64,000 nt of DNA. It comes from an uncultured Nostoc sp. (lineage in GTDB: Bacteria; Cyanobacteriota; Cyanobacteriia; Cyanobacteriales; Nostocaceae). Made by a program: the position numbers and the translations under genes. Shown piece by piece: positions 36,546 to 49,096 of this stretch (position 1 is its first letter; each line of letters opens with the position of its first letter). The notes under the pieces are model-generated. The model was not told the DNA's origin. It was given only the letters and a program-made list of their open reading frames with translations, and ran no database searches. The stretch spans positions 1 to 64,000 of the forward strand of contig NZ_CALMFY010000075.1 of assembly GCF_937863485.1 (NCBI RefSeq). Reading direction: 5' to 3'.

Positions 36546-36961
36546 ATAGTCCAATCTTCTAAGCGCAAATTAGTAACTTTCTTAAAATATTTCCAGTTGG
36601 GGGTTACTAAAATACCATTCACTGACAGCGTAATTGCTGCAATTCGCAAATCTTGTGTACCAATACGGATTCTTTGACGAATCAAGTCTTCGTAACAATT
36701 AATAGTATACTCGTCAAATCCTAGCGATCGCACGTTTTTGAAAAACTCTAAAGTAGCCTGTAACTTGGCGTAGGCTAATAGCAATGCATCAGATAAGGAA
36801 GCCTTTCTGATTACATTAAACCTCCCACGGAGTTGTTCTTCAACTGTAATTATTGTTATGGCAATGTCTTCAGAATTAACTGCATTAATACGCTGTGTGA
36901 TAACTGGATGCAACTGTTGAAAAAGTGAGACGTGATCTGTATCAAGTATCCATAAAGTCAC
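36539..36961 (-). CDS. vapC: VapC-family PIN-domain toxin
   Basis: A 140-residue PIN ribonuclease, type II toxin. Acidic residues expected at the active site are visible: Asp7 in LDTDHVS, Glu41 in TVEEQLRGR and Asp104 in GTQDLRIAA. The last motif reads LVTPNWKYFKKV instead of the usual T-R-N-x-x-D-F, so the Arg is lost. The start is GTG (36959-36961) and overlaps the antitoxin stop codon (GTGA), the usual coupling of such pairs. It overlaps the left direct repeat by seven bases at its end. Confidence 0.88.
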   Translation of the reverse strand: MTLWILDTDHVSLFQQLHPVITQRINAVNSEDIAITIITVEEQLRGRFNVIRKASLSDALLLAYAKLQATLEFFKNVRSLGFDEYTINCYEDLIRQRIRIGTQDLRIAAITLSVNGILVTPNWKYFKKVTNLRLEDWTIS

Positions 36962-37355
36962 TTAGTTTCATTCTCCGCATCAAGTTGCTGATAATATTCC
37001 TCCATTTGTGCGTCAAGTTCACGGCGATCAGCTTCTATATATGCCAGTATCTCGTCAAATTGCGGTCATCCTTGAACATACCTGCAAATTTCATCCAAGG
37101 GTTTTCGGCTTTAGGTGCTTCAATTTCTAAAGTCACAATCTTGGCCGTTTCTAACCGAGTTTGCAAACTTTGACTGAGTTTTTCTATTGCTTCAGTTTCG
37201 GTATTTCCTAAACCTTCACAGTCTGGTAAACCTAACAATATTGCTTTAACTGTGCCATCTTGTTGATTTTCAATCAGCACATCATAACTTAACTTTGGTC
37301 TAGTTGTTAGAGGGGTACTTTTTACAGCTAAATTCATAATATTTTGATTTTTCAA
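36958..37355 (-). pseudogene. Frameshifted antitoxin of the PIN toxin
   Basis: The upstream part encodes MNLAVKSTPLTTRPKLSYDV, then a HicB-like stretch ENQQDGTVKAILLGLPDCEGLGNTETEAIEKL, and up to NPWMKFAGMFKDD. At about 37058 the frame must shift to continue: in the other frame the sequence reads QFDEILAYIEADRRELDAQM and EEYYQQLDAENETK, the expected C-terminus with an antitoxin-like 'F-D-E-I-L-x-x-I-E-x-x-R' helix, and stops at 36958. A one-base loss (GACCGC instead of GACCCGC) explains it. It is either a real mutation, a programmed shift or a sequencing error. Confidence 0.7.
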
Positions 37356-37377
37356 ATTTTATATTGATTATAACATT

Positions 37378-37409
37378 TAGGTCAATTTAGCCTTGAGACA
37401 AATTAAGAT
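37378..37409 (+). repeat. 32-bp direct repeat, right copy
   Basis: TAGGTCAATTTAGCCTTGAG plus ACAAATTAAGAT, 31 of 32 bases identical to 36514-36545. It lies between the antitoxin and the ComB gene. Confidence 0.85.
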
Positions 37410-37468
37410 CACTGGCTTGGTTAATTTGTGGTTTGATTTTTATCATATTGTCTTTTGCGATCGCTCCA

Positions 37469-38203
37469 ATGATTTACAACCAATCAGAGTTTAATTTACG
37501 CTGTGAATGGGGGCCACAAGGAGTTGCTCAACTCGCTCCTATCAGTGATGTAATTGTAATCGTTGACGTTCTCTCTTTTTCTACCTGCGTGGAAATTGCC
37601 ACCAACAATGGTGCGATAATTTTTCCCTACGCTATGAGAGATGAATCTGTCATAAATTATGCTAAATCAGTGCGAGCAGAGTTAGCAAGTCATAGACAAC
37701 GTTGGACTACAACAGGATATTTTCTCTCACCAAAATCGGTAGCTCAGATTCCTGCTGGAACTAGACTAGTTTTACCCTCACCTAATGGTTCTTTTCTGAC
37801 TTTACATACTGGGAATACACCAACTTTGGCTGGTTGCTTGCGAAATTGCCAAGCTGTAGCGCAGTTTGCTCAAAAGTATGGTGATAAAATCGCTGTGATT
37901 CCTGCCGGTGAGAGGTGGAAAGATGATGCTAGCCTAAGACCTGCATTTGAAGATTTGATTGGTGCTGGGGCAATTCTCAGTTATTTACATGGTAGTTTAT
38001 CACCAGAAGCCGAAGTGGCTGTGGCAACATTTCAAGCTTTCCAGCAGGATTTACTGGGATACTTAAAAAAATGCAGTTCTGGTAAAGAGTTGATTGCAAA
38101 GGGTTTTGAGTCAGATGTTGAACTCTCAGCTGCCAATAACGTTAGTGATTGCGTGCCTTTATTTACTAATAATGCTTATGTAAATTCCAGGCTACACACT
38201 TAA
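37469..38203 (+). CDS. comB: ComB-like 2-phosphosulfolactate phosphatase
   Basis: Member of the ComB family, 244 residues. Diagnostic stretches are VIVIVDVLSFSTCVEIATNNGA, LVLPSPNGSFLTL, and VIPAGERWKDDASLRPAFEDLIGAGAIL with conserved acidic metal-binding residues. In methanogens the enzyme removes phosphate from 2-phosphosulfolactate in coenzyme M synthesis; in cyanobacteria its true substrate is uncertain. I prefer the ATG at 37469 (MIYNQSEFNLRCEWG) to the upstream codon, which would add a hydrophobic, repeat-derived tail. Stops meet head-on with the next gene, with no gap. Confidence 0.85.
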   Translation: MIYNQSEFNLRCEWGPQGVAQLAPISDVIVIVDVLSFSTCVEIATNNGAIIFPYAMRDESVINYAKSVRAELASHRQRWTTTGYFLSPKSVAQIPAGTRLVLPSPNGSFLTLHTGNTPTLAGCLRNCQAVAQFAQKYGDKIAVIPAGERWKDDASLRPAFEDLIGAGAILSYLHGSLSPEAEVAVATFQAFQQDLLGYLKKCSSGKELIAKGFESDVELSAANNVSDCVPLFTNNAYVNSRLHT

Positions 38204-38734
38204 TCAAAGGTCACATTGATTAGTTTGGCAATATTTGGCATTATTTATAAATTCTGGCAGATTTCTCAAGGGAATTATCTGAAATGATGACCCACCCTGC
38301 ACCTGAGCAGTGATGTAAGCAAACTTTTGCCCACGATAAAACTGGTCACGACCAACTTTGGTGACATACCCAGACTTCTGGAAGTCATTGGCGATGTTGG
38401 AATTATAAATATTTTGTAACAGTTTGACCGCTTTGACATTTTTTGTGGTCAATTTGAGGCGATCGTCACCACTAACGGTTATTCCTTCTTTGGTCACTGT
38501 CCCATTTTGTTCTGTAACATCAGCATAAAAGTATAAATTCCCCTTTGTACCCTCATAACCGTGGGCTTCGCTGTTGTATCTCAGAGTTGGTAGTTGTGAT
38601 CGAGTTTTTGCCCATTTAACAACGGTGCTGATATTTTGCTCTGGAAGCGCATTTGCAGGAGTGACAGCTAAAATAACTGTGATCGCACACAGAGTAGCAT
38701 TGAATAAATAGTTAAATTTAAAACTTTTGTGCAT
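38204..38734 (-). CDS. Secreted protein of unknown function
   Basis: A 176-residue protein with a signal peptide (about 1-29, ending TPANA) and a mature domain of about 145 residues that alternates beta-like strands (TLRYNSEAHGYEGTKGNLYFYADVTEQNGTV) with a helical centre. Cysteines appear only at the very end (KYCQTNQCDL), where they could form a disulfide. I recognise no family. It converges with comB without any intergenic base, so the two transcripts must overlap. Confidence 0.7.
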   Translation of the reverse strand: MHKSFKFNYLFNATLCAITVILAVTPANALPEQNISTVVKWAKTRSQLPTLRYNSEAHGYEGTKGNLYFYADVTEQNGTVTKEGITVSGDDRLKLTTKNVKAVKLLQNIYNSNIANDFQKSGYVTKVGRDQFYRGQKFAYITAQVQGGSSFQIIPLRNLPEFINNAKYCQTNQCDL

Positions 38735-42590
<3,856 letters not shown>

Positions 42591-42671
42591 GGAATAGGGA
42601 TTGGGGATTGGTGAGCGAGGAGTTAATTTTCTTCTCAATGCCCAATACCCAATATCCCTTCGTAACCTTTC

Positions 42672-42726
42672 GTAATATTGCTCTCAGATTACAGCGAAAA
42701 CAGGGAATTCTGAAAAGCAATATTAC
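42672..42726 (+). promoter_or_regulatory. Inverted repeat after apcE
   Basis: GTAATATTGCT (42672-42682) and AGCAATATTAC (42716-42726) form a perfect 11-bp stem around a 33-base loop. Situated 82 bases after the apcE stop and 238 bases before apcA, it may be a partial terminator, a processing site or an operator for the apcA promoter. Confidence 0.5.
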
Positions 42727-42964
42727 AAAGTGTTAAGAGCAGTCATAAATGCTCAACAGAATGCCGGAAAATGTTTTGCGGAAGGTACACTGAGTTTAAA
42801 AGCTTGTGTACTTCTGTTGACTCAAGCAAACTCCTAATTCATTAGCTATAGCAGTTATTAAACTGTTGTATCTAAAAGAACTAGAGAATAAACTCAGTGA
42901 ACCGAATTAAAGTCGTACCAGTTTAATCAAATCCTGGTTTCATTTGTATTGGAGGAATCCATTA

Positions 42965-43450
42965 ATGAGTATCGTCACGAAAGCTATCGTGAATGCTGAC
43001 GCAGAAGCTCGCTATCTTAGCCCTGGTGAATTGGATCGGATCAAATCCTTTGTTGCCAGTGGTGAACGCCGTGTGCGGATTGCTCAAGTTTTGACAGAAA
43101 ACCGTGAACGGCTGGTTAAGCAAGCTGGCGATCAACTGTTCCAAAAACGTCCTGATGTTGTGTCTCCAGGTGGTAACGCCTACGGTCAAGAATTGACTGC
43201 TACTTGTCTGCGTGACCTAGATTACTACCTCCGCCTCGTTACCTACGGTATCGTTGCTGGTGATGTTACCCCCATCGAAGAAATTGGCGTTATCGGTGCC
43301 CGTGAACTGTACAAGTCCTTGGGAACTCCTATCGATGGTGTTGCTGAAGGTATCCGTGGGTTGAAGAATGTCTCTGCTACATTGCTGTCTGGTGATGACG
43401 CTGCTGAAGCTGGTAGCTACTTTGACTACTTAGTTGGCGCCCTGCTATAG
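42965..43450 (+). CDS. apcA: Allophycocyanin alpha subunit
   Basis: Core light-harvesting biliprotein. The 161-residue sequence has the phycobilin-binding Cys81 in [13 protein letters not shown] and the globin-like helices. The ATG at 42965 ([20 protein letters not shown]) is preceded by GGAGGAAT; the longer frame upstream by seven codons is not family sequence. It pairs with ApcB to form (alpha-beta)3 trimers. Codon use is strongly biased to C/T-ending codons, as for highly expressed genes. Confidence 0.99.
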   Translation: MSIVTKAIVNADAEARYLSPGELDRIKSFVASGERRVRIAQVLTENRERLVKQAGDQLFQKRPDVVSPGGNAYGQELTATCLRDLDYYLRLVTYGIVAGDVTPIEEIGVIGARELYKSLGTPIDGVAEGIRGLKNVSATLLSGDDAAEAGSYFDYLVGALL

Positions 43451-43515
43451 GGTGATGCTGTTTCCCTGCCGAAACAGAAGTATTGCAATACGGTTGGAAA
43501 TAAGGAATTAACAAC

Positions 43516-44004
43516 ATGGCTCAAGACGCAATTACCGCTGTCATTAACTCCGCAGACGTTCAAGGTAAATACCTAGACTCTTCTGCTTTAGAGAAGCTAA
43601 AAGTTTACTTCTCCACTGGCGAACTGCGGGTACGTGCTGCTAGCACCATCAGCGCCAACGCTGCTGCGATCGTCAAAGAAGCTGTAGCAAAATCCTTGCT
43701 ATACTCTGACATCACCCGTCCCGGCGGCAACATGTACACCACCCGCCGCTATGCTGCTTGCATCCGTGATTTGGACTACTACCTCCGCTATGCCACTTAC
43801 GCTTTGTTGGCTGGAGATCCTTCCATCCTAGATGAGCGTGTGCTAAATGGCTTGAAGGAAACCTACAACTCTTTAGGCGTTCCCGTCGGTGCTACCGTGC
43901 AAGCTATCCAAGCAATTAAGGAAGTAGCCGCCAGCTTGGTAGGTTCTGACGCTGGTAAGGAAGTCGGTGTTTACTTAGACTATATCTCTTCTGGATTAAG
44001 CTAA
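43516..44004 (+). CDS. apcB: Allophycocyanin beta subunit
   Basis: Partner of ApcA; 162 residues. It has the chromophore Cys82 in [18 protein letters not shown], the GGNMYTTRR segment containing the Asn that is methylated in this family (Asn72 counting Met1), and the conserved C-terminal [19 protein letters not shown]. It begins 65 bases after apcA and uses TAAGGAATTAAC as ribosome binding region. apcC follows after 222 bases. Confidence 0.99.
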   Translation: MAQDAITAVINSADVQGKYLDSSALEKLKVYFSTGELRVRAASTISANAAAIVKEAVAKSLLYSDITRPGGNMYTTRRYAACIRDLDYYLRYATYALLAGDPSILDERVLNGLKETYNSLGVPVGATVQAIQAIKEVAASLVGSDAGKEVGVYLDYISSGLS

Positions 44005-44048
44005 GAACTAGTTTGCGCTTAAGAATTTAGGTGCGGCTTTATTAAGGT

Positions 44049-44146
44049 CTGGAAATCAACTGTGAGTGCTAGAACGTTATATTGCTTATCTTGGTAAATT
44101 ATCAGTGATGAGTGTTGCTGGTCTAGTATTGATGTTTGATTTCCAG
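44049..44146 (+). promoter_or_regulatory. Inverted repeat between apcB and apcC
   Basis: CTGGAAATCAA (44049-44059) and TTGATTTCCAG (44136-44146) form a perfect 11-bp stem with a large, 76-base loop. In apc operons most transcripts end or are processed before apcC, so this stem could reduce apcC expression relative to apcAB. That role is inferred from the position only. Confidence 0.5.
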
Positions 44147-44226
44147 CCTTTGAATATTAAAAGATTTGCACTCAAGATTTTGAGATAAAAAAAGTTTTCA
44201 CAAAGTATACAGGAGATTTTCAGAAC

Positions 44227-44433
44227 ATGTCCCGTTTGTTTAAAATTACTGCTCTAGTTCCCAGCCAAACCCGAATTCGTACCCAACGCGAACTACAAAA
44301 TACTTACTTCACTAAGCTAGTTCCCTATGAAAACTGGTTCCGCGAACAGCAACGCATCCAAAAAGCAGGTGGCAAAATAATCAAAGTGGAACTAGCAACT
44401 GGTAAGCAAGGTGCTAATACTGGCTTATCGTAA
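44227..44433 (+). CDS. apcC: Phycobilisome core linker (Lc, about 7.8 kDa)
   Basis: A 68-residue linker: MSRLFKITALVPSQTRIRTQ then RELQNTYFTKLVPYENWFREQQRIQKAGGKIIKVELATGK. It matches the CpcD/ApcC family, which fills the centre of allophycocyanin trimers at the ends of core cylinders. It is preceded by AGGAGA and ends the apc cluster. Confidence 0.98.
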   Translation: MSRLFKITALVPSQTRIRTQRELQNTYFTKLVPYENWFREQQRIQKAGGKIIKVELATGKQGANTGLS

Positions 44434-44468
44434 TTCTGTAAATAGAACGTTATTTTAGAGAATTAGTA

Positions 44469-44493
44469 AGAGGTCAGCAAAGACCTCTTTTTT
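44469..44493 (+). terminator. Strong terminator of the apc cluster
   Basis: AGAGGTC (44469-44475), loop AGCAAA, GACCTCT (44482-44488), then a run of T. A classic rho-independent terminator 36 bases after the apcC stop codon. Confidence 0.9.
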
Positions 44494-44631
44494 GTTGCTT
44501 AGATTTTTGAAAGTTAGAAAATGCGATCGCTCACTGGTGATTCTGCTAACAATCCTTGTATCATCATATCTTCTAAAAGCCAAGCAGTTAATCGGATTAA
44601 GTTATTAAGTTATGATAAAAAATTGCCATAA

Positions 44632-47019
44632 TCACCACTGACGATTAGCCACGATTAAAGCCTCTGCTGTTGAACTATCCAAGGGCTTCGAGAAAAAATT
44701 TCCCTGGCCATATTCACATTTCATTGCTCTCAGGAGTGCTAATTGTTCTGCCGTTTCCAAGCCTTCTGCTGTAACAGTTACACCTATTTTTTTAGACAGG
44801 GTGACAATTGTCTCAACAATATCTAAATTTCCTTCACCAACACTCCTTCCACTAACGAAGGAGCGGTCAATCTTCAACTCATGAATCGGAAAGTGATGAA
44901 GGCGACCTAATGAAGAATAGCCTGTACCAAAGTCATCAATTGCCAACTTGATTCCTAAATTTCTTAGTAGATTTAACGTAGTGGTGACATTCTCGCCGTT
45001 TTCCATAATTACGCTTTCTGTGATCTCCAATTTCAAACTCTGTATATCTAAACTAGTCTCCTGTAAGACTTGATTGATGTGCAGCAGTGGCTTTTGTTGA
45101 CTGAACCAAGAACTACAAAGATTGACGCTAATGGTCAAGGCTTGCTCACCCAACTTCCCTGATTTTGGAGGGAATCGGTCTTGCCACTGCTGTGTCTGGC
45201 GGCATGCTTCACGCATCACCCACTCATCAATTAAAATACTCAGCCCAGTTTCTTGAGCAGTTGGCAGGAAATCTTCTGGAAAAATAATACCCCGTACTGG
45301 ATGCTGCCACCGCACCAGTGCTTCAAAACCAGTTATCCTCCCGGTAGTGAGTGACACAATTGGTTGATAATGAATCCGAAACTCCTGACGTTCAATAGCT
45401 CGTCGCAGAGCCGTCTCCAACTGCAAGTGTGCCATTGCCTGAATATGCATATCAGTATTAAACATCTGGTAGCGCACCTTGTCTTGTGCCTTAGCTCGGT
45501 ACATTGCAATGTCGGCGTTACGCAGAAGGTCTTCTGGTTGGTTATAATCTGTCATGCTCAAGGCAATACCAATACTGACTGTGGTAAACACTTCTTGTCC
45601 ATCTAAAACTACGGGAATTGCCAGTTTTTCTTGTATCTGTTCAGTCATGTGTACTACGTGGTTGACATCCTGAATTCCTCCCAACAGGATTGTGAACTCG
45701 TCTCCTCCCACCCTTGCAGCTACATCCATAGAGCGCAAGCATTCCTTTAGCCTTTGAGCAATAGTCAGCAGTACTTGGTCACCAAATGTGTGTCCCAAGC
45801 TGTCGTTGATAAATTTGAAGCGATCTAAGTCTAGAAACAGCACAGCAAATAAATAATCTGAATGCCGCTTTGAATAATCGATCGCATTTTTGAGGCTATT
45901 CATAAAGAAAGTGCGGTTTGGCAACCCCGTTAATGCATCGTGAAATGCCAAATGTAGCAGTTGTGATTCTGCTCGCTTACGCTCTGTAACTTCAATTAGC
46001 AATTCCTGATTTATTTTCGCTAGTTCTGCTGTTCGTTTTCTGACACGAGTTTCTAGCTGATCATGAGCTATTTGTAACGCCTCTTCTGCTTGCTCTAGTT
46101 TCTGATTCTTTTGTGAAAGTTTTTGAATGTAAGTTGCGATCGTTTGGATAAGGTTGTTGAAGGATATTGACAATAGACCGATTTCATCTGATGTGGTGAC
46201 CGGAACTCGCAAAGTAAAATCTGATGAAGAACTGACAAGTTGAGCAACCTGAGTTACAGCTTCTATCGGGCGGGCGATCGCTCGACTGGTAGAGAAAGCT
46301 AAGACAGCAGCGAACAAGACTGAGAGTACCATACCGATAGCAATAATCTGGTTTCGCAAGTCCTCTGCTTCTGTCAAGGCGTCCTTTGCTTTATTCTCTT
46401 GCTCTCCAGCGCTTTTAATAAAAGTTGTGAGATCGTAAGCAGAGCTAACAATTGCACCAAATTCCGGGCCACCTGTAAAGTCTGTGATTTGTTTCTTAGC
46501 TGCACCACTTGATTGTGGTTGTAACATCTGCGGCTTTATCTGGTTGAGCACGACTTCAAGCTGTTGGTAGAATTTTTCTGCCGCCCGATAATCTTTGGAC
46601 AACAAACGATCCAAGTTTTTTGTAGCTGTGGTTTGTGGTGATCGCTGGAGTTCGTTGATCAGCTGCTTAATTTTTTCTGCCCGCTCAGACAATTCCAACT
46701 TGTGTTGCTCAAACTCTTTCGGCTTTTTGAGTAAAGGTACAAACTCTATGGTAGGTAGAGTCCGAAGCATGGCTACTTGCAAGTCACTCAACAGCTGACC
46801 TTGTTGATTAGCACTGTCTTGACTGGTACTCGCTTCTTGCTGGTAGTAATTGCCAAGGGTCAATCCAGCGATCGTTCCTCCTACAGCAATGCTCAGAGCT
46901 ACAGCATAGCCGCCAATAATTTTATTTCTCAAACTCAAACGACGCAGGATGTCTGATATCCTGTTTGAACGAGTTTTTAATAGGATAAATCGACAGATGA
47001 GATTGGGTTGACTCTTCAC
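44632..47019 (-). CDS. GGDEF-EAL cyclic-di-GMP enzyme with HAMP domain
   Basis: A 795-residue membrane sensor. TM1 is at about 34-54, a helical sensor domain in the periplasm at about 55-220, TM2 at about 225-245, HAMP (about 246-300), a coiled coil to 350, GGDEF (about 352-515) and EAL (about 530-780). The GGDEF motif itself (438-442) and the EAL motif (566-568) are both intact, so both synthesis and hydrolysis of cyclic di-GMP are possible. The DFGTGYSSL motif of active EAL domains is present. Start GTG at 47019 is tentative. It converges with apcC and has no operon partner. Confidence 0.93.
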   Translation of the reverse strand: MKSQPNLICRFILLKTRSNRISDILRRLSLRNKIIGGYAVALSIAVGGTIAGLTLGNYYQQEASTSQDSANQQGQLLSDLQVAMLRTLPTIEFVPLLKKPKEFEQHKLELSERAEKIKQLINELQRSPQTTATKNLDRLLSKDYRAAEKFYQQLEVVLNQIKPQMLQPQSSGAAKKQITDFTGGPEFGAIVSSAYDLTTFIKSAGEQENKAKDALTEAEDLRNQIIAIGMVLSVLFAAVLAFSTSRAIARPIEAVTQVAQLVSSSSDFTLRVPVTTSDEIGLLSISFNNLIQTIATYIQKLSQKNQKLEQAEEALQIAHDQLETRVRKRTAELAKINQELLIEVTERKRAESQLLHLAFHDALTGLPNRTFFMNSLKNAIDYSKRHSDYLFAVLFLDLDRFKFINDSLGHTFGDQVLLTIAQRLKECLRSMDVAARVGGDEFTILLGGIQDVNHVVHMTEQIQEKLAIPVVLDGQEVFTTVSIGIALSMTDYNQPEDLLRNADIAMYRAKAQDKVRYQMFNTDMHIQAMAHLQLETALRRAIERQEFRIHYQPIVSLTTGRITGFEALVRWQHPVRGIIFPEDFLPTAQETGLSILIDEWVMREACRQTQQWQDRFPPKSGKLGEQALTISVNLCSSWFSQQKPLLHINQVLQETSLDIQSLKLEITESVIMENGENVTTTLNLLRNLGIKLAIDDFGTGYSSLGRLHHFPIHELKIDRSFVSGRSVGEGNLDIVETIVTLSKKIGVTVTAEGLETAEQLALLRAMKCEYGQGNFFSKPLDSSTAEALIVANRQW

Positions 47020-47327
47020 AAGATTCTAGCTTTTAGAGTAAAGAATTTTGCTACAGTTATATAAATCAAAGGAAGTAGCCTTCATTCTTCTACTCTAACC
47101 CGTACAGCAGGGCGCAAATAAACCAACCATTTAAAATGAGTGAAAACTTTATTTGGTAAGCTTTCTTAATTTTGAATTCTACGTAGCGGTACTACGGTTA
47201 GGTGTTCTATCAAGCCCTTCGGAAGAGTCTAAAAGTTTATTGCAGCAAAGGTTTTAGATTAGCTGGCATTTCATAAGAGCTACTCTAAATATTACTTACT
47301 ACCACTACAGTGATGAAACAGAGCTAA
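47020..47327. other. Intergenic gap
   Basis: About 300 bases between two minus-strand genes. No gene or clear terminator. Slightly GC-rich near 47095-47120; otherwise unremarkable. Confidence 0.35.
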
Positions 47328-48038
47328 TTAACTCTCAACAGTGTTGATAACAGAAGGCAGTAGAAGTTCTGGTGAACTCATCCACCAGCGAATAATTCTT
47401 TCTTCTTTAACGCTGCACTGTACGGCACCCCCCACTGCTGTTAGATATGTAATAACCTCTGGCAAAAGCTGACGAATTATTTTGCGTGTTCCTTGGGCAG
47501 TAAAGATTTCTACTTCCCCAAATAATTTTTCCATATAGACTGAGTAGAATCCCATATCTCGCAAGGAATTAATTAATCTTGTGTCTGACTGCTCCCGCGA
47601 TAAAGTAATGTGCAGCTCATCTTGACGAAATGTTCCAGGTGCTAAAGATGCCAACTTAAGCTTAAAAGGAATTTCGATTTCTGGATTGAAAGATTTTTCC
47701 TCAATTTCTACGTCAACGGGAATATATTCCGCCTCAATGTACCCTTCTATAGCTTCAGAATTATCCTCTAAGTAGCGGAGAATACTAGCAAAGTTTTCTC
47801 GAACTTCTGAGCCATATTTAGTTTTCATTGTCAAGTGCTTTTTTGGAGGACGATGAGCAAGTCCTTCGGGATGACCTGAGAAGTCGGAATTCCAAAAGTT
47901 CTGAGTCTCAATCAGAAATTTTTCAAAAGGAGTTGAAAGCGTCTGAGCATCAATATGAATGTGAAACTCACCTACTAATGCTGGACGAGTAGATTTACGC
48001 ACAATTGTGTTTGTGGGGGCTTTGCTGTTATTCGTCAT
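47328..48038 (-). CDS. Conserved-looking hypothetical protein
   Basis: A 236-residue soluble protein without signal peptide. The N-terminal 20 residues are Thr/Lys-rich. Beta-rich segments (PALVGEFHIHIDAQTLSTPF; VDVEIEEKSFNPEIEIPFKL) are followed by a helix-containing C-terminus (INSLRDMGFYSVYMEKLFGEVEIFTAQG) that ends RIIRWWMSSPELLLPSV. The repeated pattern 'x-E-F-H-I-H-I' and 'D-E-L-H-I-T-L-S' hints at a duplicated fold with H-x-H/T and might recall 2H-like or nucleotide-binding proteins, but this is too weak to call. No family is recognised, and no operon neighbour. Confidence 0.65.
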   Translation of the reverse strand: MTNNSKAPTNTIVRKSTRPALVGEFHIHIDAQTLSTPFEKFLIETQNFWNSDFSGHPEGLAHRPPKKHLTMKTKYGSEVRENFASILRYLEDNSEAIEGYIEAEYIPVDVEIEEKSFNPEIEIPFKLKLASLAPGTFRQDELHITLSREQSDTRLINSLRDMGFYSVYMEKLFGEVEIFTAQGTRKIIRQLLPEVITYLTAVGGAVQCSVKEERIIRWWMSSPELLLPSVINTVES

Positions 48039-48399
48039 ATTTACGCAAGCTTTTTAAATAAGCCAATTAACCATAGCCCTAAGAAAGTTAAGCCACTACC
48101 GTAATATTACTGAAACTTTATCTGGGCTTTTTATGAGAAACTTTCTGGATGCGTGATAAATTAAAAATTTTTCGGTTTGTCAAAAGTCAAAGCAAGGAAA
48201 GCAAAAAGTATTGTTATTGTGTTGTCAAATTTGGTAGTGGTCTGAGAAAAATATCCTTTGTATCAACTAGCGATCGCTAGAACCACCCCAGTCAAGGCGA
48301 CTAGGAATTAGATTAACAGTTGCTAGCTGAGTGTATTCAAGTTGACCATTATCAAATGTATCGTTGTCAAAGCGACTTAAGAGTTATAAGTTATAAGTT

Positions 48400-48467
48400 A
48401 CAACAGCACTTTGCGGCATGACAATTTGGCTAATTGCCCTAGCAGCTGGGTTACCTTACAAGAACCT
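48400..48467 (+). pseudogene. Relic of an ftsW/rodA-like gene
   Basis: About 68 bases are nearly identical to 49618-49685 in the nearby ftsW gene, covering the segment T-T-A-L-C-G-M-T-I-W-L-I-A-L-A-A-G-L-P-Y-K. The differing bases (for example GCC CTA GCA against GCT TTA GCT) are nearly all synonymous. This indicates the relic came from a paralogous or older gene copy that stayed coding for some time after divergence. Neither the part before nor the part after is SEDS-like. Confidence 0.7.
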
Positions 48468-48590
48468 ATCCCACTAATAAAATTTGTGGTAAAAAGCTTA
48501 AGCTTATTGAGAACTGAAAATGAAAAATCAAGGTTTTCAAGCACATTTTACGAACAGAAGTAGGGTTTTTTAGAATAGTGGGATAGGTTC
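48462..48590. mobile_element. MITE-like element with 15-bp perfect terminal inverted repeats
   Basis: GAACCTATCCCACTA (48462-48476) and TAGTGGGATAGGTTC (48576-48590) are perfect inverted repeats bounding 129 bases. The inside is AT-rich and non-coding, with AAGCTTAAGCTT near 48497. It abuts the ftsW-like relic, suggesting insertion beside or into it. No target duplication is clear. Confidence 0.6.
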
Positions 48591-49096
48591 ATATCTATGG
48601 ATAGACAACCAGTTATTGCGTTAAATCATTGAGTTTGATTAAATAAATGGGTATTTGTCCCCAGCAAATTGTTTACGTAGTGATCGCCACAACAATCTTA
48701 TTGATAAATTCCCAATACTTAATTTAATAGAGTCTTCAGCACCTGTTATATTATGTCCGCTTGATTACTTATTAAACTCGAAGAAACCCAAAGAGCCAAA
48801 GTGTAGCTTTTGCGGTTCGTTTTGTGATGATTTTGCGTAAGTCCTGATTAGATCATTTATAGTAGTAACGATTTTGTATAATTTAAAACTTTTTTTACGT
48901 AGCCATACCTTCTTTAGGAGACGCTACGCCAACAGCAGGCATAGCGATCGCAATTTGTCAGAAATATTGATCGAGCGGTGTATTGATGTTGACAACTCTA
49001 AGATTTATGGTTGTAAAGCCTACTTATGAGTTATGAGTTATGATTTATGAGTTTTATTGCTAACTCCTAATTCCTAACTTTTTACCCGTACTGATC
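48591..49096. other. Intergenic gap upstream of ftsW
   Basis: About 500 bases without a convincing gene. It contains the dispersed Nostoc word TTTAGGAGACGCTACGCCAA near 48912, a HIP1 site near 48946, and TTATGAGTTATGA heptamer-type repeats at about 49025-49050. The ftsW promoter is presumably here. Confidence 0.4.

Noticed and set aside
48655-48840. Open frame of 61 codons upstream of ftsW
   Set aside because: Atypical start, no family and low-complexity end; likely chance.
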